Below are positions 24,249 to 32,192 of a DNA stretch of 64,000 nucleotides, in pieces. Source of the stretch: Nocardioides palaemonis (GTDB lineage Bacteria > Actinomycetota > Actinomycetes > Propionibacteriales > Nocardioidaceae); NCBI RefSeq assembly GCF_018275325.1, contig NZ_JAGVQR010000004.1:806001-870000 (forward strand), written 5' to 3'. The notes under the pieces were generated by a model. It was not told the DNA's origin and searched no databases. It saw only the letters and a list, made by a program, of their open reading frames with translations. The position numbers and the translations under genes were made by a program. Numbering within the stretch: position 1 is the first letter of the stretch; every line of letters starts with the position of its first letter.

Positions 24249-25481
24249 TCAGCCCGCCAGGCGGGCGCGCACGTCGACCAGGGCGCTGCCCAGGGCGGCG
24301 ACCGGGTCGACGAACAGCGGCTCGAGGGCGATCTCGGCGGCGCCGAGCAGCGGCGAGTCGGAGCCCAGCCCGGGCTGCGACAGGATGACCGACTCCAGCG
24401 GGGCCGGCAGCGCCCGATCGGCGAGGCCGGCCTGCACCTCGGCGCCGACGAGGCGGTAGAGCGAGCGGAAGTAGCCGCCCAGCACGACCATGCGCGGGTT
24501 GAACGTGTTGACGATGCTGGCCAGGCCGTGGCCCAGCGCCGTGCCGGTCTCGCGCAGCTCGCGCGAGGGCTGGGCGAAGCCGTCGAGCACCTCGTCGAGC
24601 TGGGCCACCTTGTCCGGCGGGCAGTGGATCGCCTCGGCGATCGCGTGGGCCCCGACCTCGGTCTCCCAGCAGCCGCGGTTGCCGCAGTGGCAGGGCCGGC
24701 CCTCGGGGTTGAAGCGCAGGTGCCCGATCTCGCCGGCGTAGCCGCCGGCACCCTCGAGCCGGTGGCCGCCGGCGATCACGCCGGCACCGACGCCGACGTT
24801 GCCGGAGACGTAGATCAGGTCGTCGACGCCCACGCCGGCCCCGCGGATGTGCTCGGCCAGCGCGCCGAGGTCGGCGTCGTTGGCCAGCGACACCGGCACG
24901 TCGAGCCCGAGCGCGGCCAGGACGATGCCGCCGAACGACACGTCGTGCCACTCCAGGTTGGGGGCGAGCCGGATCAGCCCGTCGCTGCGCCGCACCAGGC
25001 CGGGCACGCTGATGCCGATGCCGACGAGCGGGGCGGCCGCAGGGGCGTCCTCGACGACCCCGCGGATCAGGGCGGCCACGGACGCGCCGACCTGCCACGC
25101 CTCGCCGTCGCTCTGCACGGGCGCCTGGGCGCGCTGCAGGACCCGGCCGCCGAGGCCGATCCGGGCCACGACGGCGCGGTCCACCCCGAGGTCGACCGCG
25201 ATCACGAACGGGCCCTCCCCGGCGATCCTGACTCCCGCCGAGGGGCGCCCGGCTCCCTGCCGTGCGCCCCCGACCGGGGTGGCCCGCTCGGAGATCCCGA
25301 GGGTCTCCAGCTCCCCCACCAGGGCCGCGATGGTGCTGCGGTTGAGCCCCATCAGGCTGGTGAGCTCGGCCCGGGAGATCTGTCCGGCGCCGTGGACGTG
25401 CCGGAGCAGCGTCCCGAGGTTGTGGCGCCGGACGGCCTCCTGGTTCGTGCCGAGGCCCGAGCGCCGCTGCTGCGGGCTCAT
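24249..25481 (-). CDS. Second ROK-family regulator, in the xylose transporter operon
   Basis: A 410-aa protein with a winged helix at about residues 18-70 (LLRHVHGAGQISRAELTSLMGLNRSTIAALVGEL) and a ROK domain carrying the zinc motif CHCGNRGCWE. It is the last gene of the xylF-xylG-xylH operon, 9 bp after the permease, and converges on the first ROK gene with only 20 bp between stops. The palindrome upstream of xylF is a plausible target. Sugar-binding residues are not resolvable here. Confidence 0.88.
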   Translation of the reverse strand: MSPQQRRSGLGTNQEAVRRHNLGTLLRHVHGAGQISRAELTSLMGLNRSTIAALVGELETLGISERATPVGGARQGAGRPSAGVRIAGEGPFVIAVDLGVDRAVVARIGLGGRVLQRAQAPVQSDGEAWQVGASVAALIRGVVEDAPAAAPLVGIGISVPGLVRRSDGLIRLAPNLEWHDVSFGGIVLAALGLDVPVSLANDADLGALAEHIRGAGVGVDDLIYVSGNVGVGAGVIAGGHRLEGAGGYAGEIGHLRFNPEGRPCHCGNRGCWETEVGAHAIAEAIHCPPDKVAQLDEVLDGFAQPSRELRETGTALGHGLASIVNTFNPRMVVLGGYFRSLYRLVGAEVQAGLADRALPAPLESVILSQPGLGSDSPLLGAAEIALEPLFVDPVAALGSALVDVRARLAG

Positions 25482-25490
25482 GGTCGTGAC

Positions 25491-26756
25491 CTAGACGCCC
25501 GCCGAGGAGCGACGACGACGCGAGATCGCATCCACGCTCGCGGCCAGCAGCAGCACGCCGCCGGTCACGATGAAGTTGATGTAGCTCGCCTGGTTGAGCA
25601 GGCCCAGGCCGTTGGGGATGGTCGCGATGACGAGGCCGCCGATGACGGCGTCGAGCGCCCGGCCGCGGCCTCCGAAGAGGCTGGTGCCACCGATGACCGC
25701 GGCGCCCACGGCGTAGAGGAGGTCGTTGCCGCCACCAGCACCGGGCGAGACCTTGCCGGTGTAGGACGCCGACAGCAGACCCGCGATCGCCGCCATGCCC
25801 GAGCAGATGACGAACGCCGAGATGCGCACCCGGGTGACGTTGATGCCGGCGCGACGCGCGGCCTCGGCGTTGCCGCCGACCGCGTAGAGGTGCCGCCCGA
25901 AGCGGGTGCGGGTGAGGATGAAGGTCCAGAACAGCAGCAGCGCGATCACGACGGGGAGCACCCACGGGATGCCGCTGATGTTGAACAGGTTGGGGTTGGG
26001 TGCGCGGTTGGAGTTGAGCAGCGCGGTGATGCCGAGGACGATCACGGCGAGCACCGCGATGCGCAGGACCACGAGGGCCATGGGCGGGTGGACCAGGCCC
26101 TTGGCCGACAGCGAGCGGTAGCGGTAGAGCGACAGGCCCGCGAAGCCGAGCACGATGACGAGTGCTGCGATCCACCCGGCCGTGACCGGCACGTTGTTGA
26201 TCGACAGCCCGCGCAGCACCGGGTCGTTGAAGCGCAGCGAGCCACCGGCGCCGATGAGCTTGAGCGGCACCGCCTGCAGGCCGAGGAAGAACGCGAGGGT
26301 GACGACGAACGACGGGATGCCGAGGACGGAGACGAGCGAGCCGATGGCGAGGCCGATGACCGCGCCGACGGCCATGCCCAGGAGCGTCGCCAGCCACCAG
26401 GTCCAGTCGTGGTCGATCAGCATCAGGGTGGTCACCGTCGCCGAGGCACCGCCGGCGACACCGGCGGACAGGTCGATCTCACCGAGCAGCAGCACGAAGA
26501 TGATGCCCATCGCCAGCACGATGATCGAGCCGGCCTGGATGACCAGGTTGGCCATGTTGTAGGTCGTGAGGAACCGGTCGTGCAGCGAGGTGAAGACCAC
26601 GAACAGCACGACCAGGCCGAAGATCGCCGGCAGCGAGCCCATGTCGCCGCCGCGCAGCCGGTTGAGGTAGTCGCGGAACGCGTCGCCGAGGGTCGCTGCC
26701 TGGCGGTTGTCGTTGTCGAAGCCCGCGGACGGGGTCGAGGTGGTGACGTCGGTCAT
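25491..26756 (-). CDS. xylH: Xylose-type sugar ABC transporter permease
   Basis: A 421-aa membrane protein of the BPD_transp_2 family (RbsC/XylH), with about ten or more hydrophobic segments. The family signatures GEIDLSAGVAGGASA near residue 90, VSVLGIPSFVVTLAFFLGLQ near residue 140, and the glycine-rich VIGGTSLFGGRGRALDAVIGG near residue 355 are visible. XylH proteins are longer than RbsC, which this length fits. It lies between the ATPase and the ROK gene in one operon. Confidence 0.93.
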   Translation of the reverse strand: MTDVTTSTPSAGFDNDNRQAATLGDAFRDYLNRLRGGDMGSLPAIFGLVVLFVVFTSLHDRFLTTYNMANLVIQAGSIIVLAMGIIFVLLLGEIDLSAGVAGGASATVTTLMLIDHDWTWWLATLLGMAVGAVIGLAIGSLVSVLGIPSFVVTLAFFLGLQAVPLKLIGAGGSLRFNDPVLRGLSINNVPVTAGWIAALVIVLGFAGLSLYRYRSLSAKGLVHPPMALVVLRIAVLAVIVLGITALLNSNRAPNPNLFNISGIPWVLPVVIALLLFWTFILTRTRFGRHLYAVGGNAEAARRAGINVTRVRISAFVICSGMAAIAGLLSASYTGKVSPGAGGGNDLLYAVGAAVIGGTSLFGGRGRALDAVIGGLVIATIPNGLGLLNQASYINFIVTGGVLLLAASVDAISRRRRSSAGV

Positions 26757-26783
26757 GAGGGTCTCCGGTCCTTCGCGGGCGGG

Positions 26784-27560
26784 TCAGACGGCCGCGTTCG
26801 CGGAGGTGTCGGCGATGCCGAGGTCCCCGGAGCGTCCGGCGGTGATGAGCTCGACGACCTGGCTGTGCGAGACGTCCTTCGCGGGGACGTCCGCGGCCAC
26901 CCGGCCGAGGTAGAGGGCGGTGATCCGGTCGGCGACCTCGAAGACGTCGCCCATGTTGTGCGAGATCAGCACCACGCCGAGGCCGTGGTCGGCGAGGCGG
27001 CGCACCAGGTCGAGCACCTGGCGGGTCTGCGCCACGCCGAGGGCGGCGGTCGGCTCGTCGAGGAGGACGACCTTGGAGTTCCACAGGACGGCCTTGGCGA
27101 TCGCGACTGTCTGGCGCTGGCCGCCGGACAGGCTGGCCACGCTCTGGCGCACCGACTTCACCGTGCGGACCGACAGCGAGGCCAGGGTCTCGCGGGCGCG
27201 GGTCTCCATGGTGATCTCGTCGAGGCCGAAGCGGGAGGTCTCCTCGCGGCCGAGGAACATGTTCTGGACGATGTCGAGGTTGTCGCAGAGCGCGAGGTCC
27301 TGGTAGACGATCTCGACGCCGAGCGCGGCGACGTCGCGGGGGCCGTGGACGTCGACCGCCGACCCGTCGAAGTAGTAGTCGCCGCTGTCGCGGCCGTAGA
27401 TGCCGGCGATGATCTTGACCAGCGTCGACTTGCCGGCGCCGTTGTCGCCGACGAGGGCGGTGACCTGCCCCGGGTAGACGGCGAAGTCGACGTCGTGGAG
27501 GACGTGCACCACGCCGAAGCTCTTGTTGACTCCGCGCAGCTCGAGCAGCGGTTGGGTCAT
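26784..27560 (-). CDS. xylG: Xylose-type sugar ABC transporter ATPase, single-domain
   Basis: A 258-aa ATPase with Walker A GDNGAGKST, signature LSGGQRQTVAIAKA, Walker B VVLLDEPTAALG and switch His in LISHNM. XylG and RbsA of enteric bacteria are tandem two-domain proteins of about 500 aa; this one has a single cassette, as in FrcA-type systems common in actinobacteria, and would work as a homodimer. It follows xylF after an intergenic hairpin and precedes xylH by 27 bp. Confidence 0.93.
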   Translation of the reverse strand: MTQPLLELRGVNKSFGVVHVLHDVDFAVYPGQVTALVGDNGAGKSTLVKIIAGIYGRDSGDYYFDGSAVDVHGPRDVAALGVEIVYQDLALCDNLDIVQNMFLGREETSRFGLDEITMETRARETLASLSVRTVKSVRQSVASLSGGQRQTVAIAKAVLWNSKVVLLDEPTAALGVAQTRQVLDLVRRLADHGLGVVLISHNMGDVFEVADRITALYLGRVAADVPAKDVSHSQVVELITAGRSGDLGIADTSANAAV

Positions 27561-27608
27561 GAGGTCACTTCCGATCGCGAACGAATTTGTTGTGCGGGTG
27601 GACGAGGA

Positions 27609-27643
27609 ACGACGCCCGGCCGGGTCACCCGACCGGGCGTCGT
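27609..27643 (-). terminator. Hairpin between xylF and xylG
   Basis: A 15-pair stem with one mismatch (ACGACGCCCGG and CGGG against their complements) and a TCA loop, 24 nt after the xylF stop. Intergenic hairpins after the binding-protein gene typically allow partial termination and protect the upstream message, so more binding protein than transporter is made. Confidence 0.8.
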
Positions 27644-27666
27644 CACTCGTGGTGTGGGTCAGCGGG

Positions 27667-28764
27667 TCAGGAGATCCCGGCCTGCTGGCACAGCTTGGCG
27701 AACTTGCCCGCGCAGACGTCCTCGACCTTCTGGCCGCCGTCGTCGATCACGTCGCCCACGTTGTCCTTGGTGATGGCCTGCGGGGTCAGCAGGATCGAGG
27801 GGACCTCGCTGTCGTCCGAGGAGTCGACCGTGGTGCCGGTGGTCTCGGCCTCGCCGCCGGTGGCGAGCGCGATCGCCACGTCGGCGAGCGCACCGGCCTC
27901 CTGCGTGGCGGACTTGTAGACCGTCATGCACTGGGTGCCGGCGAGGACGTTCTGCAGGCCCTCGACCGTGGCGTCCTGGCCGGTGACCGGGACCTTGCCG
28001 GCCTGGCCGGCGCCCTCGAGGATGCTGATCGCCGCGCCGCCGAGGCCGTCGTTGGCCGCGAGCACGCCGTCGACCTTGCCGTCGGCAGCGGTGTAGAGCT
28101 GCTGGAAGATCGTGGCAGCCTGCTCGTTGTCCCAGTCCGGGACCGCCTGCTCACCGACGACGGTGTAGTTGCTCATCGCGTCGAGCACGCTGTGCGCGCC
28201 CTCGGCGAAGAGCGTGGCGTTGTTGTCGGTGGGCGAGCCGTTGAGGTAGACGATGTTGGCGTCCTTGTCACCGAGGCAGTCCGCGAGGCCCTGTCCCTGC
28301 AGCTCGCCGACCTTGGTGTTGTCGAAGGACACGTAGTACTGCGCCGTGCCACCGAGGGTGAGGCGGTCGTAGTCGATCGTGGCCACGCCCTGCGACTCGG
28401 CCTTCTCCTGGATCGCCGCGCCCGACTCGGAGTCGAGGTTGACGATCGCGAGGACGGTGACGCCGTTGCCGATCATCGAGTCGGCGATCTGGGTCATCTT
28501 GTTCGCGTCGCCCTCGGCGTTCTGGATGTCGTAGTCGACACCCGCCTCCTTGAAGGCCGCCTCGAGGGCCGGGCGGTCCGCGCTCTCCCAGCGCACCGAG
28601 GACTCGGTGTCGGGGAGGATGACGCCGATCTTGCCGGTGGCCTCCGAGCCGCTGCCGCTGTCGCCGCCGCCGCCGTTGTCACCGCTGTCGTCGCCGCCAC
28701 ACGCCGTGAGGCTCATGGCCGCACCGAGCAGGGTGACGAGGACCAGACTGTGCTTCCGCTTCAC
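27667..28764 (-). CDS. xylF: Xylose-binding lipoprotein of the ABC transporter
   Basis: A 365-aa periplasmic-binding-protein-like lipoprotein: signal MKRKHSLVLVTLLGAAM with lipobox LTAC (Cys22), then a Gly/Ser/Asp-rich linker. The mature part is a type I sugar-binding fold with YDRLTLGG, YYVSFDNTKVGELQGQGL and LNGSPTDNNATLFAEGA, which are characteristic of XylF. It captures the sugar outside the membrane for XylGH. The GTG at 28764 is preceded by AGGAGG. Expression is likely controlled by the palindrome at 28828-28852. Confidence 0.93.
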   Translation of the reverse strand: MKRKHSLVLVTLLGAAMSLTACGGDDSGDNGGGGDSGSGSEATGKIGVILPDTESSVRWESADRPALEAAFKEAGVDYDIQNAEGDANKMTQIADSMIGNGVTVLAIVNLDSESGAAIQEKAESQGVATIDYDRLTLGGTAQYYVSFDNTKVGELQGQGLADCLGDKDANIVYLNGSPTDNNATLFAEGAHSVLDAMSNYTVVGEQAVPDWDNEQAATIFQQLYTAADGKVDGVLAANDGLGGAAISILEGAGQAGKVPVTGQDATVEGLQNVLAGTQCMTVYKSATQEAGALADVAIALATGGEAETTGTTVDSSDDSEVPSILLTPQAITKDNVGDVIDDGGQKVEDVCAGKFAKLCQQAGIS

Positions 28765-28779
28765 ACGAACCGCCTCCTA

Positions 28780-28794
28780 GCGATTTCGAATCGC
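28780..28794 (-). promoter_or_regulatory. Small hairpin beside the xylF ribosome binding site
   Basis: GCGATT-TCG-AATCGC, 6-bp arms with a 3-nt loop, lies directly upstream of the AGGAGG of xylF. It could stabilise the 5' end or tune ribosome access. Confidence 0.4.
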
Positions 28795-28827
28795 ACGTCG
28801 GCTGGTCCTGGGCGCCAAGCCGTCGTA

Positions 28828-28852
28828 CATATGTTGTTCGGCACAACATATG
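28828..28852. promoter_or_regulatory. Perfect 25-bp palindrome upstream of xylF (ROK operator candidate)
   Basis: CATATGTTGT and ACAACATATG are exact inverted copies around TCGGC, 64 bp upstream of the xylF start and overlapping likely -10 sequence (TATGTA). It differs from the xylB dyad. A partial half-site TTTGTTGTGCGG lies at about 27585-27596, just upstream of xylG. Best candidate target of the second ROK protein. Confidence 0.75.
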
Positions 28853-28854
28853 GA

Positions 28855-28868
28855 GTGACCGTGGTCAC
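28855..28868. promoter_or_regulatory. CRP/GlxR-like site upstream of xylF
   Basis: GTGACC-GT-GGTCAC is a perfect palindrome that fits the CRP-family half-site pattern GTGA-N6-TCAC. It adjoins the xylF operator, in the position of an activator site, and suggests cAMP-type control of xylose uptake. Confidence 0.5.
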
Positions 28869-28968
28869 GTCCATACCCACGCGCGACCGTTGCCGGTTCG
28901 TTACCTGGCGTGACGGTCGTTACGCGTGGCGGGACGGCCGAGCGGACTGGACCAGTCCGTCGGGCGGC

Positions 28969-30156
28969 TCAGCGCTCGACGACCGCGCCGCTCCAGACGT
29001 GGCCGCCGTCGCCGGAGTCGCCGACCAGCAGCAGCTCGTCGCCCTCGGCCGCCACGAGCGTGTGGTCGCCCGCGGTGGGTGGCTCGAGCGGGACCTCCAC
29101 GCGGGTCCAGGCGCGGCCGTCCCCGCTGCGCCACAGCTCGTAGTGGTCGCCCGTGCTGAGCGTGGCGAGCAGGCCGAGCGGGGTGCGGGCGAGCGAGGCG
29201 ACGTAGGGGGTGCCGCGCCAGTCGTCGGAGATCGCCCCGAACCGCTCGGCGGTCGACCACGCGCCGTCCTCGCGCAGCCAGGCGGCGAACGTGTCGCCGC
29301 TGCGGCCCACCGCGACGACCGTCCGGTCGTCGAGCGCCACGACGCGGTGGAGGTCCTCGAAGCCCTCCTCGGCCGGCACCTCCTCCGCCGTCCAGGACAG
29401 CCCGTCCGACGAGGTCCAGGCGAGCGGGTCCTGGTCGAGGCGGTGGCCGATGCGCGAGCCGGCGCCGACGAGCACCCACTCCGACCCGGTCCAGCCGGCA
29501 GCCTGGGCCAGCGACTCGAGGTCGCCGTCGTCGGTGAGGCCAGGCTCGCCCTCGACGCGGGTGAAGCCGCGCGGGTCGTCGGTCACCCACACCCCGGGGC
29601 CCGAGGTCCGGTTGCCCGCGATCATCCAGCCGGCGTCGCCGCCCGACACCGGGCCGACGTTGGTCGCGGTCACCCCGCCGTACTGGACGAACGTGGTGCG
29701 GACGTCGACGAGCCCGTCGCCGGCGGGGCGGAAGGTGGTGACCCGCGGGTTGCCGTGGGCACCCCCGGCGCGGGCGCCCACCGCGACGACGCGCCCCCGC
29801 GAGCAGGCGACGGAGGAGAGGATGGCGCGCCGGCCCCAGTAGGTCGTCATCGTGACCGGCACCGCGGCCCACGTCTCGCGGTCCGTCGAGAACCAGGCCG
29901 CCGGCCGGGTGTCGCGGGTCTCGGTCGGGTGGTCGAGGAACACCGCACCGACCACCCACCACCCGGCGCCGCACCCGACGGCGTCCCGGACGACGGTGCG
30001 ACCGGGCGGACCCGGGGGCGCGGGGAGCGCGTGCTCGGCCCAGCGCACCGAGGCGAGCACCGGGTCGGGGGCGGGGTCCGCGGACGGCGACGCGGAGCAG
30101 CCGCCCAGGGCCGCGAGGCCCAGGGCGGCTGCGGCCGCGGTCGTGCGGGCGAGCAT
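28969..30156 (-). CDS. Putative lipoprotein with beta-propeller-like repeats
   Basis: A 395-aa protein. The N-terminus MLARTTAAAAALGLAALGGC fits a lipoprotein signal with a slightly unusual lipobox (LGGC). The mature part contains recurrent Trp-containing strands such as WFSTDRETWAAV, AWTSSDGLSWTAEEV and LWRSGDGRAWTRVEV, typical of BNR/Asp-box or exo-alpha-sialidase-like propellers. No catalytic signature is recognised. It stands alone. The ATG at 30156 was chosen; a GTG two codons earlier is also possible, and neither has a clear ribosome binding site. Confidence 0.75.
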   Translation of the reverse strand: MLARTTAAAAALGLAALGGCSASPSADPAPDPVLASVRWAEHALPAPPGPPGRTVVRDAVGCGAGWWVVGAVFLDHPTETRDTRPAAWFSTDRETWAAVPVTMTTYWGRRAILSSVACSRGRVVAVGARAGGAHGNPRVTTFRPAGDGLVDVRTTFVQYGGVTATNVGPVSGGDAGWMIAGNRTSGPGVWVTDDPRGFTRVEGEPGLTDDGDLESLAQAAGWTGSEWVLVGAGSRIGHRLDQDPLAWTSSDGLSWTAEEVPAEEGFEDLHRVVALDDRTVVAVGRSGDTFAAWLREDGAWSTAERFGAISDDWRGTPYVASLARTPLGLLATLSTGDHYELWRSGDGRAWTRVEVPLEPPTAGDHTLVAAEGDELLLVGDSGDGGHVWSGAVVER

Positions 30157-30182
30157 GCTCACCCGGAGGAGTCTGCCCCGGC

Positions 30183-30785
30183 TCAGCGCTGTGCGGGAGC
30201 CTTCGCGTCGACGGTCGCCTCGGCCACCGCCACCTCGTCGCCGGCACCGCCGGAGACGAGCGCGCCGCTCGTGCCCTGCAGGTGGGCACGGACGAACCAC
30301 TGGTACTGCTCGAGGTCGGCGGTCTGCCCGATCAGGATGTCCTCGGTGACCGGGTCGTCGCCCACAGCAGCGATGGCGGCGCGGTGGTCCTCGATGACCC
30401 CCGTGTAGACGAGGTCGAGCGCGGCCAGGTGGGCCGCGGTGTCGGCGCGGTCGAGGGAGTAGTCGTCCCACGTGCGCGCCGAGACGAGGGCGCCGGGGAG
30501 GCCGTTGGGCGGCACGCCGAGGGTGGACATCCGCTCGGCGAGGACGTCGACCATGTCGCGTACGCCGTCGATCTGCGGGTCGAGCATCTCGTGGACGCCG
30601 ATGAAGTGCGGGCCCACGACGTTCCAGTGGGCGTGCTTGAGGGTGAGCTGCAGGTCGTTGAGCGCGTGGACGCGCATCTGCAGCGCGTCGGCGACCGCGT
30701 GGCCGGTGGACGGGCTCAGTCCGGGGACCGTCAGCGGCGCGTCCGAGCCGCTGGTGACGGTGGTGTCGGTGCTGTGTGTGGTCAT
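30183..30785 (-). CDS. dps: Dps-family DNA-binding ferritin-like protein
   Basis: A 200-aa mini-ferritin. The ferroxidase signature is KHAHWNVVGPHFIGVHEMLD (about residues 50-70), followed by VDVLAERMSTLGVPPNG. It oxidises Fe2+ with peroxide, stores iron and can coat DNA under stress. The N-terminal ~20 residues (Thr/Ser-rich) and C-terminal ~30 residues (VAVAEATVDAKAPAQR) extend beyond the core and may bind DNA, although they are not very basic. The ATG at 30785 lies 6 nt from a TACCTT box, so the message may be leaderless. Confidence 0.93.
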   Translation of the reverse strand: MTTHSTDTTVTSGSDAPLTVPGLSPSTGHAVADALQMRVHALNDLQLTLKHAHWNVVGPHFIGVHEMLDPQIDGVRDMVDVLAERMSTLGVPPNGLPGALVSARTWDDYSLDRADTAAHLAALDLVYTGVIEDHRAAIAAVGDDPVTEDILIGQTADLEQYQWFVRAHLQGTSGALVSGGAGDEVAVAEATVDAKAPAQR

Positions 30786-30789
30786 GGCC

Positions 30790-30815
30790 CCAAGGTAGGA
30801 CAAACCTTGGACAAA
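30790..30815 (-). promoter_or_regulatory. dps promoter with nested inverted and direct repeats
   Basis: On the minus strand TACCTT (30797-30792) lies 6 nt before the dps ATG. CCAAGG and CCTTGG (30790-30810, 9-bp spacer) form an inverted repeat around it, and GGACAAA occurs twice 11 bp apart (30798 and 30809). This density suggests a repressor or peroxide-responsive site. Confidence 0.5.
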
Positions 30816-30856
30816 CTCACGGGCGGCGGCCAGCGCCCACCCGTCCGGGTGGGCGC

Positions 30857-30862
30857 TAGCGT
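30857..30862 (+). promoter_or_regulatory. -10 box (TAGCGT) of the SRPBCC gene
   Basis: TAGCGT ends 7 nt before the ATG at 30870; no ribosome binding site. Confidence 0.45.
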
Positions 30863-30869
30863 CGTGGCC

Positions 30870-31304
30870 ATGCCCTCGATCGCCCGCACCTTCACCACGT
30901 CCGCGACGCCCACGGCGGCCTTCGCCTACCTCGCGGACTTCCGCAACGCCGAGGAGTGGGACCCGGGGACCCGGTCGTGCGAGCGCGTCGACGGCGACGG
31001 GGGCGAGGGGACCATCTACCGCAACGTGTCGACGTTCCTCGGGCGCGAGGTCGAGCTGACCTACACCGCCGTGGCGCTGGAGCCGGGACGGCTGGTCCAC
31101 CTCCGGGGTGGCCGCGACGGGTTCGAGGGCCACGACCGCTTCGAGCTGGAGCCGTCGGGGGCCGGGACGCAGGTGCGCTACTCGGCCGACTTCTCCTTCT
31201 CCGGCCTCGCCGCACTCGGCTCCCCGGTCGTCGGGCTCTGGCTCCCGGTGCTCGCCGCGAAGACCCTGCCGCAGCTGCGCCGGAGCCTCGACCGGCTCTC
31301 CTGA
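30870..31304 (+). CDS. SRPBCC (polyketide cyclase/START-like) family protein
   Basis: A 144-aa protein with the SRPBCC layout: an N-terminal strand and helix (SIARTFTTSATPTAAFAYLADFRNAEEWDPGT), repeated antiparallel strands, and a long C-terminal helix (AAKTLPQLRRSLDRLS). These proteins bind hydrophobic ligands in a deep pocket. The specific ligand is unknown. It diverges from dps across 84 bp and converges on the DUF6328 gene. Confidence 0.85.
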   Translation: MPSIARTFTTSATPTAAFAYLADFRNAEEWDPGTRSCERVDGDGGEGTIYRNVSTFLGREVELTYTAVALEPGRLVHLRGGRDGFEGHDRFELEPSGAGTQVRYSADFSFSGLAALGSPVVGLWLPVLAAKTLPQLRRSLDRLS

Positions 31305-31318
31305 CCTCGATCCGCGGC

Positions 31319-31780
31319 TCAGTCCGCGGCCGCACGGACGGGCAGCACCAGCAGCAGACCGGCGAGCACCACCAGCGCGACCAGCGCCGCGATCGAGGCC
31401 GCCAGCCGGTCGTAGACCACGTCGACGACCAGGAAGACGATGCCGGCGAGCAGCACGCCGATCAGCCAGAGCGCGATCTCGGTGAGCCGGTGGCCGACCT
31501 GCACCAGCTCCGGTTTGACGTTGCCGTGGAACATCCGCCGGTGCATCGCCACCGGCGCCAGGGTGACCCCGACGGTGGTGAACGCCAGCGCGAGCAGCCC
31601 GACGTAGAGACCGCGCTGGAACGCGTCGAGCTCGCCGAAGCGGGACTGGAACGGCAGCGTGGCGAGGAAGCCGGCCAGCAGCTGGACGCCGGTCTGGCTG
31701 ACCCGCAGCTCCTGCAGCAGCTCGAGCCAGTTGCGGTCCGCGCGCTGCTGCGGCGTCTCGCCCTCCCTGCCCGTCGTCAT
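31319..31780 (-). CDS. DUF6328-family membrane protein
   Basis: A 153-aa protein with four hydrophobic segments and the family's N-terminal pattern NWLELLQELRVSQTGVQLLAGFLATLPFQSRF. Function is unknown in this family, which is common in actinobacteria next to stress genes. The ATG at 31780 is 6 nt from a TAGCGT box. It diverges from the Rho-N-like gene across 83 bp. Confidence 0.85.
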   Translation of the reverse strand: MTTGREGETPQQRADRNWLELLQELRVSQTGVQLLAGFLATLPFQSRFGELDAFQRGLYVGLLALAFTTVGVTLAPVAMHRRMFHGNVKPELVQVGHRLTEIALWLIGVLLAGIVFLVVDVVYDRLAASIAALVALVVLAGLLLVLPVRAAAD

Positions 31781-31786
31781 GGGCGG

Positions 31787-31792
31787 ACGCTA
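31787..31792 (-). promoter_or_regulatory. -10 box (TAGCGT) of the DUF6328 gene
   Basis: TAGCGT on the minus strand lies 6 nt before the ATG at 31780. The same hexamer precedes the SRPBCC and popR-like starts. Confidence 0.45.
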
Positions 31793-31863
31793 CCGGCCGC
31801 CCGCCGGGCACACACCCACCGACGGGTGGTGTCCGCCAGCCACTCCGGTGGCACGGTGGAGAC

Positions 31864-32139
31864 ATGGCTGAGAAGAAGAAGGATCCCGGACCGTCGGTCA
31901 AGGACCCCGAGGTCTACGAAGCCCTGCGCGACGAGGGCGCGAGCAAGGAGAAGGCCGCGCGGATCGCCAACGCGTCCGCCGCCGAGGGCCGCACGGCCGT
32001 GGGCGAGCGGGGCGGCGAGGCCAGCGACTACGAGGACCGCACGGTCGAGGAGCTGCGGCACCGCGCCGCCGAGCTCGACATCGAGGGCCGCTCGTCGATG
32101 ACCAAGGACGAGCTGGTCGACGCCCTGCGCCACCACTGA
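31864..32139 (+). CDS. Small Rho-N/SAP-like domain protein (91 aa)
   Basis: A charged 91-aa protein. The first half (SVKDPEVYEALRDEGASKEKAARIANASA) matches a short actinobacterial family named for its SKEKAARIANA stretch. The C-terminal ~35 residues (EDRTVEELRHRAAELDIEGRSSMTKDELVDALRHH) form a helix-extended loop-helix of the Rho termination factor N-terminal/SAP type, which binds nucleic acid. GGTGGAGAC precedes the ATG. The CsbD gene follows 53 bp later on the same strand. Confidence 0.85.
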   Translation: MAEKKKDPGPSVKDPEVYEALRDEGASKEKAARIANASAAEGRTAVGERGGEASDYEDRTVEELRHRAAELDIEGRSSMTKDELVDALRHH

Positions 32140-32192
32140 CCCACCCCGACCGCCCACCCGGGGCGGCCGACCCCGACACCGAGGAGCACACG

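Noticed and set aside
22854..27773. A very long open frame (over 1600 codons) antisense and parallel to the xylose genes, and similar long frames at 5283-8357, 23035-26397 and 33360-37058
   Set aside because: These follow from extreme GC content, which removes stop codons. Their translations are Arg/Ala/Pro/Gly-rich without domains, while the overlapping frames encode clear proteins.
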